Source: Leishmania martiniquensis (lineage: Eukaryota; Euglenozoa; Kinetoplastea; Trypanosomatida; Trypanosomatidae). Taken from it: DNA of 64,000 bases. The stretch covers positions 463,501 to 527,500 of the forward strand of contig NC_090155.1 in the NCBI RefSeq assembly GCF_017916325.1, in the 5' to 3' direction. The position numbers and the translations under genes are program-made. This document shows, in pieces, positions 32,116-41,860 of the stretch. The notes below the pieces were generated by a model. That model did not search any database and was not told the origin of the DNA. It saw only the letters and a program-made list of their open reading frames with translations. Position 1 is the stretch's first letter. The number at the start of each line of letters is the position of its first letter.

Positions 32116-33073
32116 TCCGCTGCCCATTAAGCGCCGCTGCGTGTGCAAGGGCCGTGGCAAGCTGCTAAAGAGAGTCGCACGTAACGCAGCCCGCGGCGAG
32201 GGCACCGTTAAAAGGCGGGTACGCAAGCTTATAACGATGTGCGTACAGGGTGCGTGTGTGTGCCTGACGCCACCTTTGATTTTCCACGCATCTGAAGCCG
32301 TTTCAAATAACGCCCAGCACGCAACGGAGATCTGGGAAGAAGCCACTGCGTCTTCTTGTAGGGTGCAAGCGGCTCGGCGGGAAGGTCAGCGCTCGTGTCT
32401 TCCCATCGCGTCCCCTATCAGTAGCCACTCACCTCCCTCGCCCCTCCGCGTCCCTCTCCCGCTCTTGTCTTTCGTTTCTGCGTGCTGCGAGGGAGAATTG
32501 GCGGGAAGGGTGGTAGACGTCTACGAAGCCTGCCGGCAGACAACGCTTTCGCTTCGTTTCCTTTCTGTTCTTCGGGTTGCGAAGAAATCTCCGAAGCCAC
32601 GTGCGTGTTCCGGTAAGCAACTTGTCCAACCGCGGCAAAGCCCCTCCAGCCCAGCTTTGCTCGAAAGCGGGGGGTGGTGAAGGGTACCCGATGTGCTCCC
32701 ACGCCCTCATCTCGTCTCCTTTTTTTTCTTGCTCCTCTCCTGCCATTCCACCCTGCGCATACACACGCGCCACTTCATCTCCCTCCTCCAACCCACTCGA
32801 CCCACCTCGCCTCCATATCCGGCATGCTCCCTGCGCGCACGGTATCACCGTGCCTCGTCATAGTCCGAGAAGTACGATAGCTGCGCACGGCCTACACGTA
32901 CCCCCACAAATAGAGAGAGAAAAAAAGGAGAGGCACACAAACACGTACGTGAGGCACCGTCCTCATCAGCGCAGCCCCCACCCTCTTCTTCTTCAACCTG
33001 CGCTCAAACCTGAGTGCGTACGTTCCGGCCGCCCCCCCTTTCTCTCTCCTCTTCCTTGCTCGACAGTGAAGTC
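32116..33073 (+). other. Intergenic spacer
   Basis: About 960 bp without a gene. It ends with a pyrimidine tract at 33031-33064 and AG at 33065-33066, only 7 nt before the ATG at 33074, so an earlier AG may also be used. Confidence 0.55.
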
Positions 33074-34030
33074 ATGCAGCCCCCGCATACCCCACCGATC
33101 AACTTCAGTCCCACGGGTGGCGGCAGCCCAGGTGCTGGTGGCGCCTTCTTTGGCCGCAGTGACCCCAACGCCATGATGCTGCAGATGGGCCTCAGCTACG
33201 GGCAGAACATTCTTCAGAAGCACATTCAGCAGAGCGAGGCTGGACTGGCTTACTATATGCCCTTTATGCACTCTCTCTGCAACTACTTCGCCGTGGACAA
33301 CAAGTACGTGAAGCGAAAGCTGATCTTGCTCATGGTGCCCTTCCTCGCCAAGTACGTTCGCAAGCCGCCGACCGGGGGGGAGAGCGATTTCGGTGCTGCC
33401 GGGGAGGTGACCGGAGACCAAGTCTTTGGCGCCCCGCCCTGTAGTCCAGACTCCATGTATCCATCTGCCTCGATCCCCACGCTTCTGGGGCACGAGGGCG
33501 GCTGCAGCTTCTCCACTGGCCCTTCGCTGCCACTGCACGACGTCTTCGCCTCGGACCTGTACATCCCTCTCATGAGTGTGATAACCTACGTCGTCCTCGC
33601 TGCCTACATTCTTGGCGCCAAGTCGCCGACGAATTCGGTAACGGCAGCGTCGCTCATCTCCACTGCGTGGGTGATTGGCATTTGGTTCTTCCTCGAGTGT
33701 GTGATGCTAAAGGGTGTGGCGTATGCGCTCCGCGTCGTGCCGAACCTGCCGCTGCTAGAGCTGCTCGCACTGTGCGGATACAAGTACGTTCTCCTCTGCC
33801 TTGGCGTCCTCGTGTCGCAGTGTCTACCGCCAAGTCGCCTCTACAGCGGCCTTCTCATGCTATACGGAATAGTGGCGCATGGCTTCTTCACCGTACGAAT
33901 CGTAGGGCTGCAGTACACGCGCGACGGCGGTCGTGTGCCGCCACGGTCTCGCGTGTTCACCTATATGGCGGCCCTGGCGCAGGCGCCGGCCTTTGTGTGG
34001 TTGTTTGTGCGGCTTCTCTACAGTAGCTAG
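33074..34030 (+). CDS. YIF1-like ER-Golgi membrane protein
   Basis: 318 aa. It shows the YIF1 signature: YFAVDNKYVKRKLILLMVPF at 71-90 (YFAVD..YV.RKL in yeast and human YIF1), DLYIPLMSVITYVVLAAY at 161-178, and ELLALCGYKYVLLCLG at 229-244. The N-terminus is cytosolic and Pro/Gly-rich. Five hydrophobic segments follow (about 164-183, 192-212, 226-250, 257-279, 296-314), the family's topology. YIF1 forms a complex with YIP1 and binds Ypt/Rab GTPases in ER-to-Golgi transport. An insert of about 60 low-complexity residues (97-160) separates the RKL block from the first membrane segment and is longer than usual. The start at 33074 directly follows the splice acceptor; the frame is open 60 nt further upstream. 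Confidence 0.9.
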   Translation: MQPPHTPPINFSPTGGGSPGAGGAFFGRSDPNAMMLQMGLSYGQNILQKHIQQSEAGLAYYMPFMHSLCNYFAVDNKYVKRKLILLMVPFLAKYVRKPPTGGESDFGAAGEVTGDQVFGAPPCSPDSMYPSASIPTLLGHEGGCSFSTGPSLPLHDVFASDLYIPLMSVITYVVLAAYILGAKSPTNSVTAASLISTAWVIGIWFFLECVMLKGVAYALRVVPNLPLLELLALCGYKYVLLCLGVLVSQCLPPSRLYSGLLMLYGIVAHGFFTVRIVGLQYTRDGGRVPPRSRVFTYMAALAQAPAFVWLFVRLLYSS

Positions 34031-34598
34031 GGCAGCTCTGGCGCGATTATCTGGCGCGAATGAAGGGTAGACACCCCAGTACGAGTGGGGGGAGAGAGCT
34101 CCTCTCTCTCTCCCGCCCCAAGGAGTACTTTTTTCCGTGCGTCTCTTGGCGGACTCACGTACCTGGGCATACGCGCTAGTGAGAGGAGGCTTACACCCGC
34201 TCACCCAAAGCCCAGGTTTGGTGCGCTTTTTTTTCGACAGCTTGTGTGCTCGCCTCTTTGCTCGCGCTTCCGCCCCCGCTCCCCCGTCCTCCTTCCTCCA
34301 CATGGGCGGCATCTGTGCACGCGGCCTCTCTCTCTCTGCCTCGCCCCTCACGCCGAACGCTGGGCAAAGGCGTGAAGGCGACGAGCCTCAAAGGAGGCGG
34401 AAAAGAGAACGGCTGTACGGCTGCGGCCTGCGTCAGCCGTGAGCCGTCTTCCCTCTTCATGTGCTCTCTCTCTCTCCCTCCCTCTGCCCCATTACCCCTT
34501 TTCCATTTCCTACGACACTCTCCTCATATCTGTCACCCGCTCTGAGCCTACACGCACACACACACACACAGTTACACCCATACCACCTCTACCTCCTC
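34031..34598 (+). other. Intergenic spacer with splice acceptor
   Basis: 568 bp. No gene. A long pyrimidine tract (about 34464-34540) leads to the first AG at 34545-34546, then a CA repeat with another AG at 34570-34571, before the ATG at 34599. Confidence 0.55.
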
Positions 34599-35438
34599 AT
34601 GTCGTGGAATCTCAAAGGGCGGGCTGCGATTGCAGCCCTCGACCCGCCCACCCGCTATCGTGTGCTGCACTCGCACACCATGACACGGTGCGCCAACAAG
34701 CCGCTGCTGTGGGTGCTAGAAGAGCTGACCACCCTCCGCTTCCTCGGCGGCCTCGCCGGTCCTCTGCACACTGCCAATTATTTCATTTGCCTTGTCGCCC
34801 GTCTCCTTCAGATCTGTCCGTCTGTCTCCATCGTTCGTGTCATGCTGGAGCAGGATGTGCACAAGTACATGCGCGCCGCAGCGCTTCTGGTCATCCGTCT
34901 TATCGGGAACGTGGAACTGCAGCGGGAGGCGATGCGTGTGGGGTGGTCAGACTACCGCAAGCTGTGTCTCTACGGATCTGACCCCACACAAGAATGGGTA
35001 GAGTCCACGTCAGCAACCGTTTCGGGAGCGGACGGGCTGACGAGCACGTCAAAGACGCTCGCCTCCTCCATGCTGCCGCTGGACCACTACAAGCGGTCAC
35101 GCGCGGAGATGGAGGAGGGCAGCGGTAGTAAAAAGGCCGGCGGTGGCGCACAGAGCAATGCGTTCGACGGAGCCGACGCAAACGCGCCAGAGCCACCGCG
35201 ATTCTTGCTGATCCACATGGACGAGTTCACCGACTACATCTTTGGTGTAGCCCCTGCCTCCACAGCGTCACAGAGCAAAGAAGCAGAGGAGCTCTTGAGG
35301 GCGCCTGCCTCACCGCCCCGCCCGCCTACGCCAGGCACATCCTCTCGCACGCTTCCAGGGCACACGTTCATGGGACTTCACTTCCCCCCTTTGATCGTGT
35401 GCGGCGCGTTAGACGCGCTCCATGATGACCGATTTTAG
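34599..35438 (+). CDS. PRP38-like pre-mRNA splicing factor
   Basis: 279 aa. The N-terminal 125 residues match the PRP38 family pattern. GGLAGPLHTANYFICLVARL (50-69) corresponds to the GG...P..FlCL..KLLQ block. Then come a KYMRAAALLVIRL helix (89-101; family KYlRaLgalYlRL) and DYRKL at 118-122, the family's closing motif. PRP38 is a tri-snRNP component needed for spliceosome activation in the nucleus. Trypanosomatids splice almost every mRNA in trans, so this would act mainly there. The C-terminal 150 residues are low-complexity with one conserved-looking patch, FLLIHMDEFTDYIFG (near 200), that I cannot assign. The SR-like tail of plant and animal PRP38 is absent. The start is the first ATG after the splice acceptor; the frame is open 138 nt further upstream. 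Confidence 0.88.
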   Translation: MSWNLKGRAAIAALDPPTRYRVLHSHTMTRCANKPLLWVLEELTTLRFLGGLAGPLHTANYFICLVARLLQICPSVSIVRVMLEQDVHKYMRAAALLVIRLIGNVELQREAMRVGWSDYRKLCLYGSDPTQEWVESTSATVSGADGLTSTSKTLASSMLPLDHYKRSRAEMEEGSGSKKAGGGAQSNAFDGADANAPEPPRFLLIHMDEFTDYIFGVAPASTASQSKEAEELLRAPASPPRPPTPGTSSRTLPGHTFMGLHFPPLIVCGALDALHDDRF

Positions 35439-35902
35439 TGCATGCCTAGTCGAGCCGAGAGCAAGCGAGAAAGAAAAGAGAGGCAGTCCGGTGAGTCGTG
35501 TGCGGGCTCGGTAACGGATTGTACCCGCTTGGGATTCCGCCGCGTCTGCTTCCCCCTCCCCTACCCCACGCCGTGAAATGCGGAGTGGCACGCACACACA
35601 CACATACACATTCATTGAAATGAAATGCCTTCTCCGCATCGCATCCCCCTTCCACTCTCCCCGCTCTCACTCCTACCAATGACTCGCCTGCCTAGCCCTC
35701 TACCGCCGCCACTCGCTCTCCCCCCAGCCTCGCACGTCTCCTTGCCCCTGTCGCTGTGGTGTAGGGATCCCTCTCGCGTCGCCCCTTCTTGGGCATTCCC
35801 CCCTCCTCCTCCCCCCACTTTGTTCGCATAATCAGAGCGCGAGAGTGTCGCAGCTTTGTCTTACCTTTGCGTGTGTACACCGGCGTTAGAATCTGTGTTG
35901 TG
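35439..35902 (+). other. Intergenic spacer with splice acceptor
   Basis: 464 bp. No gene. A pyrimidine tract (about 35778-35823) is followed by AG at 35834-35835, 68 nt before the ATG at 35903. Confidence 0.5.
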
Positions 35903-36790
35903 ATGCAGCACCTCGACATTGAACAGCAGCTTCACCTGCGGGAGGCGGAGAAGACTCAGCGCCGGTCTGCCGAAGCAACCCTGTCGCTCTCGTACCTGCA
36001 CAAGGAGTACTACGCGGCAGCTAGCGATGCCATCCTTCTCTTTGGCGGCATCTGTGCCACCACAGGGGTGTTGTTTCTCGCGTCAGCACTGCTGGTCAAG
36101 ACACGGCTGGCTAATGTGGTGCGCACGAGCTTTCAGCGCAGCGGTGCGAGTTTCATTACGCAGTGGGCGAGCCCCCCACTCTTCTCTGTCTGCATGGCAA
36201 CGTGGATGGGAACGTTGGGTGCGCAAACTGTCTGCCGTGTGCTTCGGGAGGTGGCGCAGCAGCACTACCGCGCCGTCAAGGAGACAAACGCGCCGGCGCT
36301 GGCGGACCTTTCCCTCCTGCACCGCGTGCATGTGGGTGACCTGAGCCCTCGCCCTCTCTGGGGATTGTCGACGGATATCACCACGCAGTACCCGCTACTC
36401 ATGCAGTGGATCATGACACCAACAGCGCTGTTGCTTGCGGCACAATACGCGGGGATCGCCTGCATGTGGTGTTACATGCTCTTCTCCGGACATCCGCTGG
36501 AGGCCGGCTTGATGGCTGCTCTCCTTTCCTTTTTTCCAGCCCTCTACGAAGCGCTGCTGCTGAACGGCGACGAGCCGGATCGCTGGCCGGTGTGGGTCAC
36601 GCTTGTGAACTTTATGCTTAGCCTGGTGTGTCTCTGGAGCTTCGGCGCGCCTCTAGCGCGGCGCGAGTACCGTGAAGTGATGAGGGAGGTGCGTCAGCAC
36701 ATGGCACAGGCCGTTTTCAAGGACCGACCAGAGATGCGGAAGATGCGCGCTCGCGGTGGCGGCGCACTTAAGAAGTCGAAGCAAAACTGA
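35903..36790 (+). CDS. Unknown multi-pass membrane protein
   Basis: 295 aa; not recognised. The first 40 residues are charged and helical. Hydrophobic segments lie at about 43-65, 88-108, 168-193, 201-220 and 228-248, giving four to five membrane spans. The C-terminus ends in a basic tail with four lysines in the last seven residues (LKKSKQN), not quite a canonical KKxx ER-retrieval signal. No signal peptide is seen. A charged loop (110-165) separates the first and second membrane groups. The start follows the splice acceptor at 35834; the frame is open 114 nt upstream but that part is less likely translated. A PEX11/glycosomal membrane protein was considered without support. The coding assignment is good, function open. 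Confidence 0.7.
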   Translation: MQHLDIEQQLHLREAEKTQRRSAEATLSLSYLHKEYYAAASDAILLFGGICATTGVLFLASALLVKTRLANVVRTSFQRSGASFITQWASPPLFSVCMATWMGTLGAQTVCRVLREVAQQHYRAVKETNAPALADLSLLHRVHVGDLSPRPLWGLSTDITTQYPLLMQWIMTPTALLLAAQYAGIACMWCYMLFSGHPLEAGLMAALLSFFPALYEALLLNGDEPDRWPVWVTLVNFMLSLVCLWSFGAPLARREYREVMREVRQHMAQAVFKDRPEMRKMRARGGGALKKSKQN

Positions 36791-37502
36791 CGGCTGTGCA
36801 CGAGCAGTACACGACCCCTTTTTTCCTCGCCTCTTCCTCTCCGTGCGCCACCGCCTCCTCCTACCTCCTCAGCGGCTCTCTTTCCTTTGAATCACACACG
36901 TCATGACCCCATCACGACAGCGAAGCAGAAATCGAAACAGTCACGGTTTCACCTCCTGCCTTGTGCTCGCCGTGCCGAATGCCTCGCAGACTTGGCCTGC
37001 CCATGCCCTGCCTCCGTCACACAGTAGTCCTTTTTTTTTCTCCCTCGATGCGTCAGTCTCCTCTCCCCCTCTTATCTCCGTCTCCACTTTTCCCTGAACC
37101 CCTGCGCGTCTTTTTTCTTCTGCCCGTGTCCCCCGCACCACCCGCGCATTCGTCCCTTTTCTCCTCTTCTTTTTTTTTGTTTGCCCTCGCTCGCTCCTGC
37201 GTATTTCCTCTGCTGCCCTTCAACACCCCGCGTGCCTCCGACTACGCCGTTGCCTCGTGGCAAACAGAAAGGTAAGCGTCCACCGACTCGAGTAGGAGAC
37301 ACAAAGCGAAACAGAAAAATTCAGCGAAGTGCAGCACTCAGCCGTTCAAAAAGGAGGACAGCTGACGTACTCGAAGGATACGCAGACATTCCCACTCCAC
37401 CACAACCACCACCCCCAGACACACATACGCGCAGACGAATAGCACCCCTGCACACGTATCCCGCACAGTGGGCGGCACCTCTGCCTCAGCAACTCGCGCC
37501 TC
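36791..37502 (+). other. Intergenic spacer with splice acceptor
   Basis: 712 bp. No gene. A pyrimidine tract (37139-37255) has no internal AG. The first AG is at 37266-37267, giving a 5' UTR of about 235 nt. Confidence 0.55.
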
Positions 37503-38771
37503 ATGTCCACCGCGGTCGTCACAGCTGCTTCCCCGACGACAGGGCAGCCGTTGACGCTGCCGTCTCGCGCCTCAGCCACCCATCTGCCCAGCTTCGATCA
37601 CCCCTCCCAACCACAGCAGCAGCAGCTCCTTTTCCAGCCCCGCTGCGAGGAGGGAGTAACGTACAGCAAAGAGAACCACGGCACCGTGCACTACCGCTTC
37701 TACTTGCCTCATGCCATCTCTGTTGCTGTCGCCCCCGTCAAGGTACACCTGGTGAAAAGGGGAGGCTGTATCGTCCCTATGGCCTCCATCGGCGTCGCCG
37801 TACCCATGACAAGGCAGCAAGACGGGGTGTGGGTCGGAACCATGTTCGCTCCCGTTGGGCTGCAGTGTGTTGTACTCATGGTGGATGGCAGCCCTGTGCT
37901 GACGCCTCACCTCAGTATCGGGTACCTGCATGGGCTTCAGCGGGCAAACTACGTTGACGTCCCCCCATCGAACCCGAAGGTGTGCATCTACGCACCTCGA
38001 TCCTCTGTCGAGCACGGCACTGTGGCGCACAACTACGTGACATCCTTTACGATGGACACGATCGAGGAAGTTCTCATCTATGTCCCGCCCTCGTATCACA
38101 AGGCAGGCAGTGCAACACGTCGCTACCCTGTGCTGTACCTCTTGCACGACGACCGTGAGCAAGCGATCTGTTGCGTGCAGCAGGGTAAGGTGAACGTCAT
38201 TGCCGACAACCTCATCGCCAGCGGCGCGATGCGGGAGATGATAATCGTAATGAAAAGCAGCGTGTGCTCGAGCCCCGACGGTGAGTGCCTTCCGTACGAC
38301 ACGGCCCGGATGTGTGAAGACCTGACAGAGGACATTATTCCGTACATCGACAACCACTACCGCACCGAGGCAGATCGCGACAACCGCGCCATCGCCGGTC
38401 TGTGCATGGGCTCGGTACAAGCCAGCCGGCTCTGTATGACACGTCACGACCTCTTTGCCTACGCGGGCGTTTTCTCTGGTCTCCTACACACCAGCTGGAG
38501 CGGCACCGGTGCTGATGACGACCACATCGACGCCCTGCGCAGCGACCCCGAGGCCTTTCAGGCCTCAATGAAGGTTCTCTTCCGCTGCATCGGCGACGGC
38601 GACACACTCCGGCCCCTGTTCAAGGCGGACGACGCGCTACTGGCGGAGCTCGGAGTGGCGTGCGAGAGACGCGTCTACACAGGCTCGAACAGCTGGCAGG
38701 TGTGGCGCCAGGCTGCCGCCGACTTCCTGCCCATGCTTTTCAAAGACCTCAACTCGCCCTCTCGTCGCTAA
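37503..38771 (+). CDS. Esterase-D-family protein with substituted catalytic residues
   Basis: 422 aa. Residues about 60-155 resemble the N-terminal E-set/CBM48-like module of bacterial carbohydrate esterases (HYRFYLPHAISVAV... DGVWVG... VDVP). Residues about 170-415 match the putative esterase family (esterase D / feruloyl esterase type): EEVLIYVPPSY, YPVLYLLHDD, then ED.IPYIDNHYRTEADRDNR and AGLCMGS. In the family this last block is GLSMGG with the nucleophilic Ser; here it is Cys301 with Ser304 after it. Near the end the family has G-G/S-H-D/E-W..WR; here it is GSNSWQVWRQ (394-403), so the catalytic His is Asn396. The protein is therefore probably not a normal serine hydrolase, and may bind a ligand or use another mechanism. 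No signal peptide is obvious. The combined architecture is mostly bacterial, so lateral acquisition is possible but untested. Confidence 0.8.
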   Translation: MSTAVVTAASPTTGQPLTLPSRASATHLPSFDHPSQPQQQQLLFQPRCEEGVTYSKENHGTVHYRFYLPHAISVAVAPVKVHLVKRGGCIVPMASIGVAVPMTRQQDGVWVGTMFAPVGLQCVVLMVDGSPVLTPHLSIGYLHGLQRANYVDVPPSNPKVCIYAPRSSVEHGTVAHNYVTSFTMDTIEEVLIYVPPSYHKAGSATRRYPVLYLLHDDREQAICCVQQGKVNVIADNLIASGAMREMIIVMKSSVCSSPDGECLPYDTARMCEDLTEDIIPYIDNHYRTEADRDNRAIAGLCMGSVQASRLCMTRHDLFAYAGVFSGLLHTSWSGTGADDDHIDALRSDPEAFQASMKVLFRCIGDGDTLRPLFKADDALLAELGVACERRVYTGSNSWQVWRQAAADFLPMLFKDLNSPSRR

Positions 38772-41370
38772 CGCATCTGCGATCTCGCCCTCGAGGTAGA
38801 CCCCGTTGGTGTGACGATGACTCGGGGTCAGTAGCCCACTCTGGCAGACAGATGCGTGCAGCCGAAGAGAAGGGTGAGCTTAAGTGTTCTTGCACTTGAG
38901 CAGCCACGAAGAGCGTGCCACGTGTGATGGTGCTGATCTCTCTCTTTGCGGAGGCGCATACAAAAGGGTAAAGCGGATGGGGGAGGCGGGCACGTATGGC
39001 AGTGATTCACTCCCCCCCCTCCCCCCTCGTACGGTTACGTGTTCTCCCCCTCGGTATATATACGGGACAGTGGGAGGGAAGAGGAGAGTGGGGCTGAATC
39101 CGCTCCTCTTCGTCGACGCCCGTTGCCTTTCAACTCATGTGGAAGTGCACGTTTCCATGTGTGCTGCGCATGCTGATTGTTGTCCGCCTCTTATCCACAG
39201 ACACGTGCACAGGTGCACACACACACACCTCCTGCTTGCCTTTACACCTCCGCATCTCTCTCTCCCTCTTCACCCCGGCTGCCTCCGCTACAAGATGGGC
39301 ATTCTGTTTTCTTTTTTTTTTTGCTTAACTCCGAGGAAGCAACCTGCACGGCCGCATCGCCTGCAGCACGAAAAATTCCTCTAGCGCCTCTATTTTACTC
39401 TCCTTGCTCCTTTTCCTTTTTCTGTCCTCCCTCTCCCCCTCCCCCCCTCCAACGCACACATCTTTTTTGTTGTTTTCAGTTTTCCCTTCCGCTTCTTTTT
39501 TTTTCTTCTTCGCACTGCTTTCCCCTTATCTTCATCTCGGTCGAATGTGTGCACGTATAAGTGCGTGCGGCTTGCCCTTTGCCTTCTTCCTTTTCATTTC
39601 CCCCTCCTCCTCCCCCTCCCATCTTTCCCTACTAGAACTGTGGCCAAATCAGAAATGAACGACGAAAAAAAAAGCGCACGCCCTCTTCCCCCCCCCCACA
39701 CACACACTCTTCCTCTTCTGCTTTTCTCTGCTTTCCCGATCTCTTCGCCCTCCCTTTCAATGACTCTCTTTCGACTCGTCAGGGCAACGCGCTCGCATAC
39801 AAAAAAAAACTCCAAAAAGAAATGCTTTTCGTCTTTGTTTGTAGTTCGCGTATAGTCTTGATTCATTTTGTTGTTTACTCCCTCCCTCTCTTTCTCTGTC
39901 CCGCTGACTCTGTGAAGCGAGGGGATACACGTGTCACGAGAGGAGCTGCGGTTGCAACGCCTAAGGGTGTCCAATGCTACCACCACCAACGCCCTCTCTC
40001 TTTTTTTTTCGTTTCCGCTCACGCATGAACCACAGAGACACACTTCCCGTCCCTGTCGCTCTCCATCTCTGCTTTTTTCCACCTTTCCCCATCCCTCTTC
40101 CTCCTCCTCTAAGGGAGCATACATCGCTCTATGCAACAGGTCTGTTCGGTTTTTCTTGCCTGTCTCTTCTTTCAATGTGTCCTGCTCTCCGTCTCCAGCC
40201 CCTCACGCACACACACAAGCGCACATGCCCTCTCTTCCCCGCCCCATCCCCAACCCCCCAACATGGGTGTAGGGACCGAGAGCATATGAAAAAAAAGCAA
40301 TAAAAGAGGGGTGCACGGACATGGGCGATTATGAACACGAACGTCACGTGCCGCTCCTGCTCCTTCGAACTGAAAAAAAAACGTTCAAAAGTCTATTCTG
40401 GACGTTTCAAGATCTGCTCTCTCTTCTCTTCACCTCTCCCCCACACACACACACATTTTTCCGCTCCTCGTCTACTGCGTGTTTCCTCTCTTTCTCCTGC
40501 GTCAGCGCTTCTGTTTGCTTGAGTGAATGTCTGTGTGTGTGTGTGTGTGTGCGCGCGCGTGCATGCATCAGGTCTCTCTCTCTCCCTTCATGTCTTGCCC
40601 CCTCCCCTAACGTTCTCCCAGCCCTTCCTCACCTGCTGCTTTCTGTTTCTGCCTGTGTGCGAGCACCTTATTGATAACGTGCCTCACGGTCTCTTCTCTC
40701 TCGCTCTCTGATGCAAAATTCTAAACGGAAAAAAAACATCATCTGGCATGTGTTGCCCCTTTTACCCTTCTCTGCTCGTTCGTTTGCTTATCGCTAACGC
40801 TTCAGCGTCTTTTCCACCGTTCTATCGTGCTTAATGGCCCTGGGGGAAGAAAAAAGGGGGGTAACGAGAGAGGGCTCCGTCATATGGGGAGACGGGTGGG
40901 GAGATGCGCTGAGTTCCTTCCCTTGCGTGCTCTCCATGTATGATGATAACGCAACTGCGCACACAATGACGTGCACGGCCACAAATATGTAGGGAGAATC
41001 TGCTATCTCTCTTCTTGCTTGTTTCGTTGATGGCCGAAGTAGGAATAGAGGTCATGTCGGATGCTCATGTCAGCCATTCCATTTTCCTTCACACACACAC
41101 ACACTCACTCACTCACCGAAGTGCTCACACAGAAGACATCCATGCCCGTGCGCTTATACCCACACGACAGTGTCCCCTCCCTCTCTTTTCCAAATTCACT
41201 GAAACAAAGAAATTATTTTACTTTTTTCTTTTCGTTGTTGTGTGTGCATCCACTGGCTACTTTTTTTTGTTGCTTCTTTGTTTTTGTTTCTTCTTCCGCA
41301 CCTTCTTGTCCTGAGGGCTACACCCCCCGCCCTTCTGCCTCGCTCGTTGCTTTTGTGCTCGCCCTTTCTC

Positions 41371-41414
41371 TCCCTCTCCCTTTTCCTCTCTCTCCCTCTC
41401 CCTTTTCCTCTCTC
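41371..41414 (+). repeat. 22-bp tandem pyrimidine repeat, 2 copies
   Basis: A TCCCTCTCCCTTTTCCTC-type unit occurs at 41371-41392 and again at 41393-41414, inside a pure pyrimidine tract. It resembles a splice-acceptor tract but no gene follows. Confidence 0.7.
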
Positions 41415-41536
41415 TCACCCTCCCCTTCCCCACTTGGGTGGCGCTCCCACGCTCGTGGAGGGTGAAGGCGGGGGTTTCTTTTTTTCTTCGTTCGTGTTTT
41501 CTTTGCGCCTCTCTTTCTGCTGTAAAAACATCGACT

Positions 41537-41860
41537 CAACTCTGCCCAGCCTCTCTCGCACTGGGCCATCGCGTGGTGCGAGGCAGCTGGAGACATGTGT
41601 TACGGCAATGCGCCGACCCAGCCCATCGGAACACGGCCCTCTGCCTGGAACCTTGCCCGCACCTGCTTCACAAATTGCCTCACACCACAAAGCGATCAGG
41701 GCAGATCAGGGCAAGGCATTTTCGGGTTACGCTGACACCGTACCCATCGCACAGATGGCACGAATGCACTCACAATCTCGAGTCGCTCTGTGACTCCCAC
41801 AACGTCGTAGGCGCTCAACCATGATGCTACGCAGACAGGGTGTGTCCGCCGCTGTCATGA
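41537..41860 (+). mobile_element. SIDER-like degenerate retroposon (copy B)
   Basis: Related to 16296-16600 in the same orientation, with conserved blocks in the same order (described there). It is followed by an A-rich end (about 41866-41885) and then an AT-rich TATATA/TTTA tract (41889-41926). It lies about 2.8 kb after the last gene of the upstream block, which suits a 3' UTR retroposon. Confidence 0.5.
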
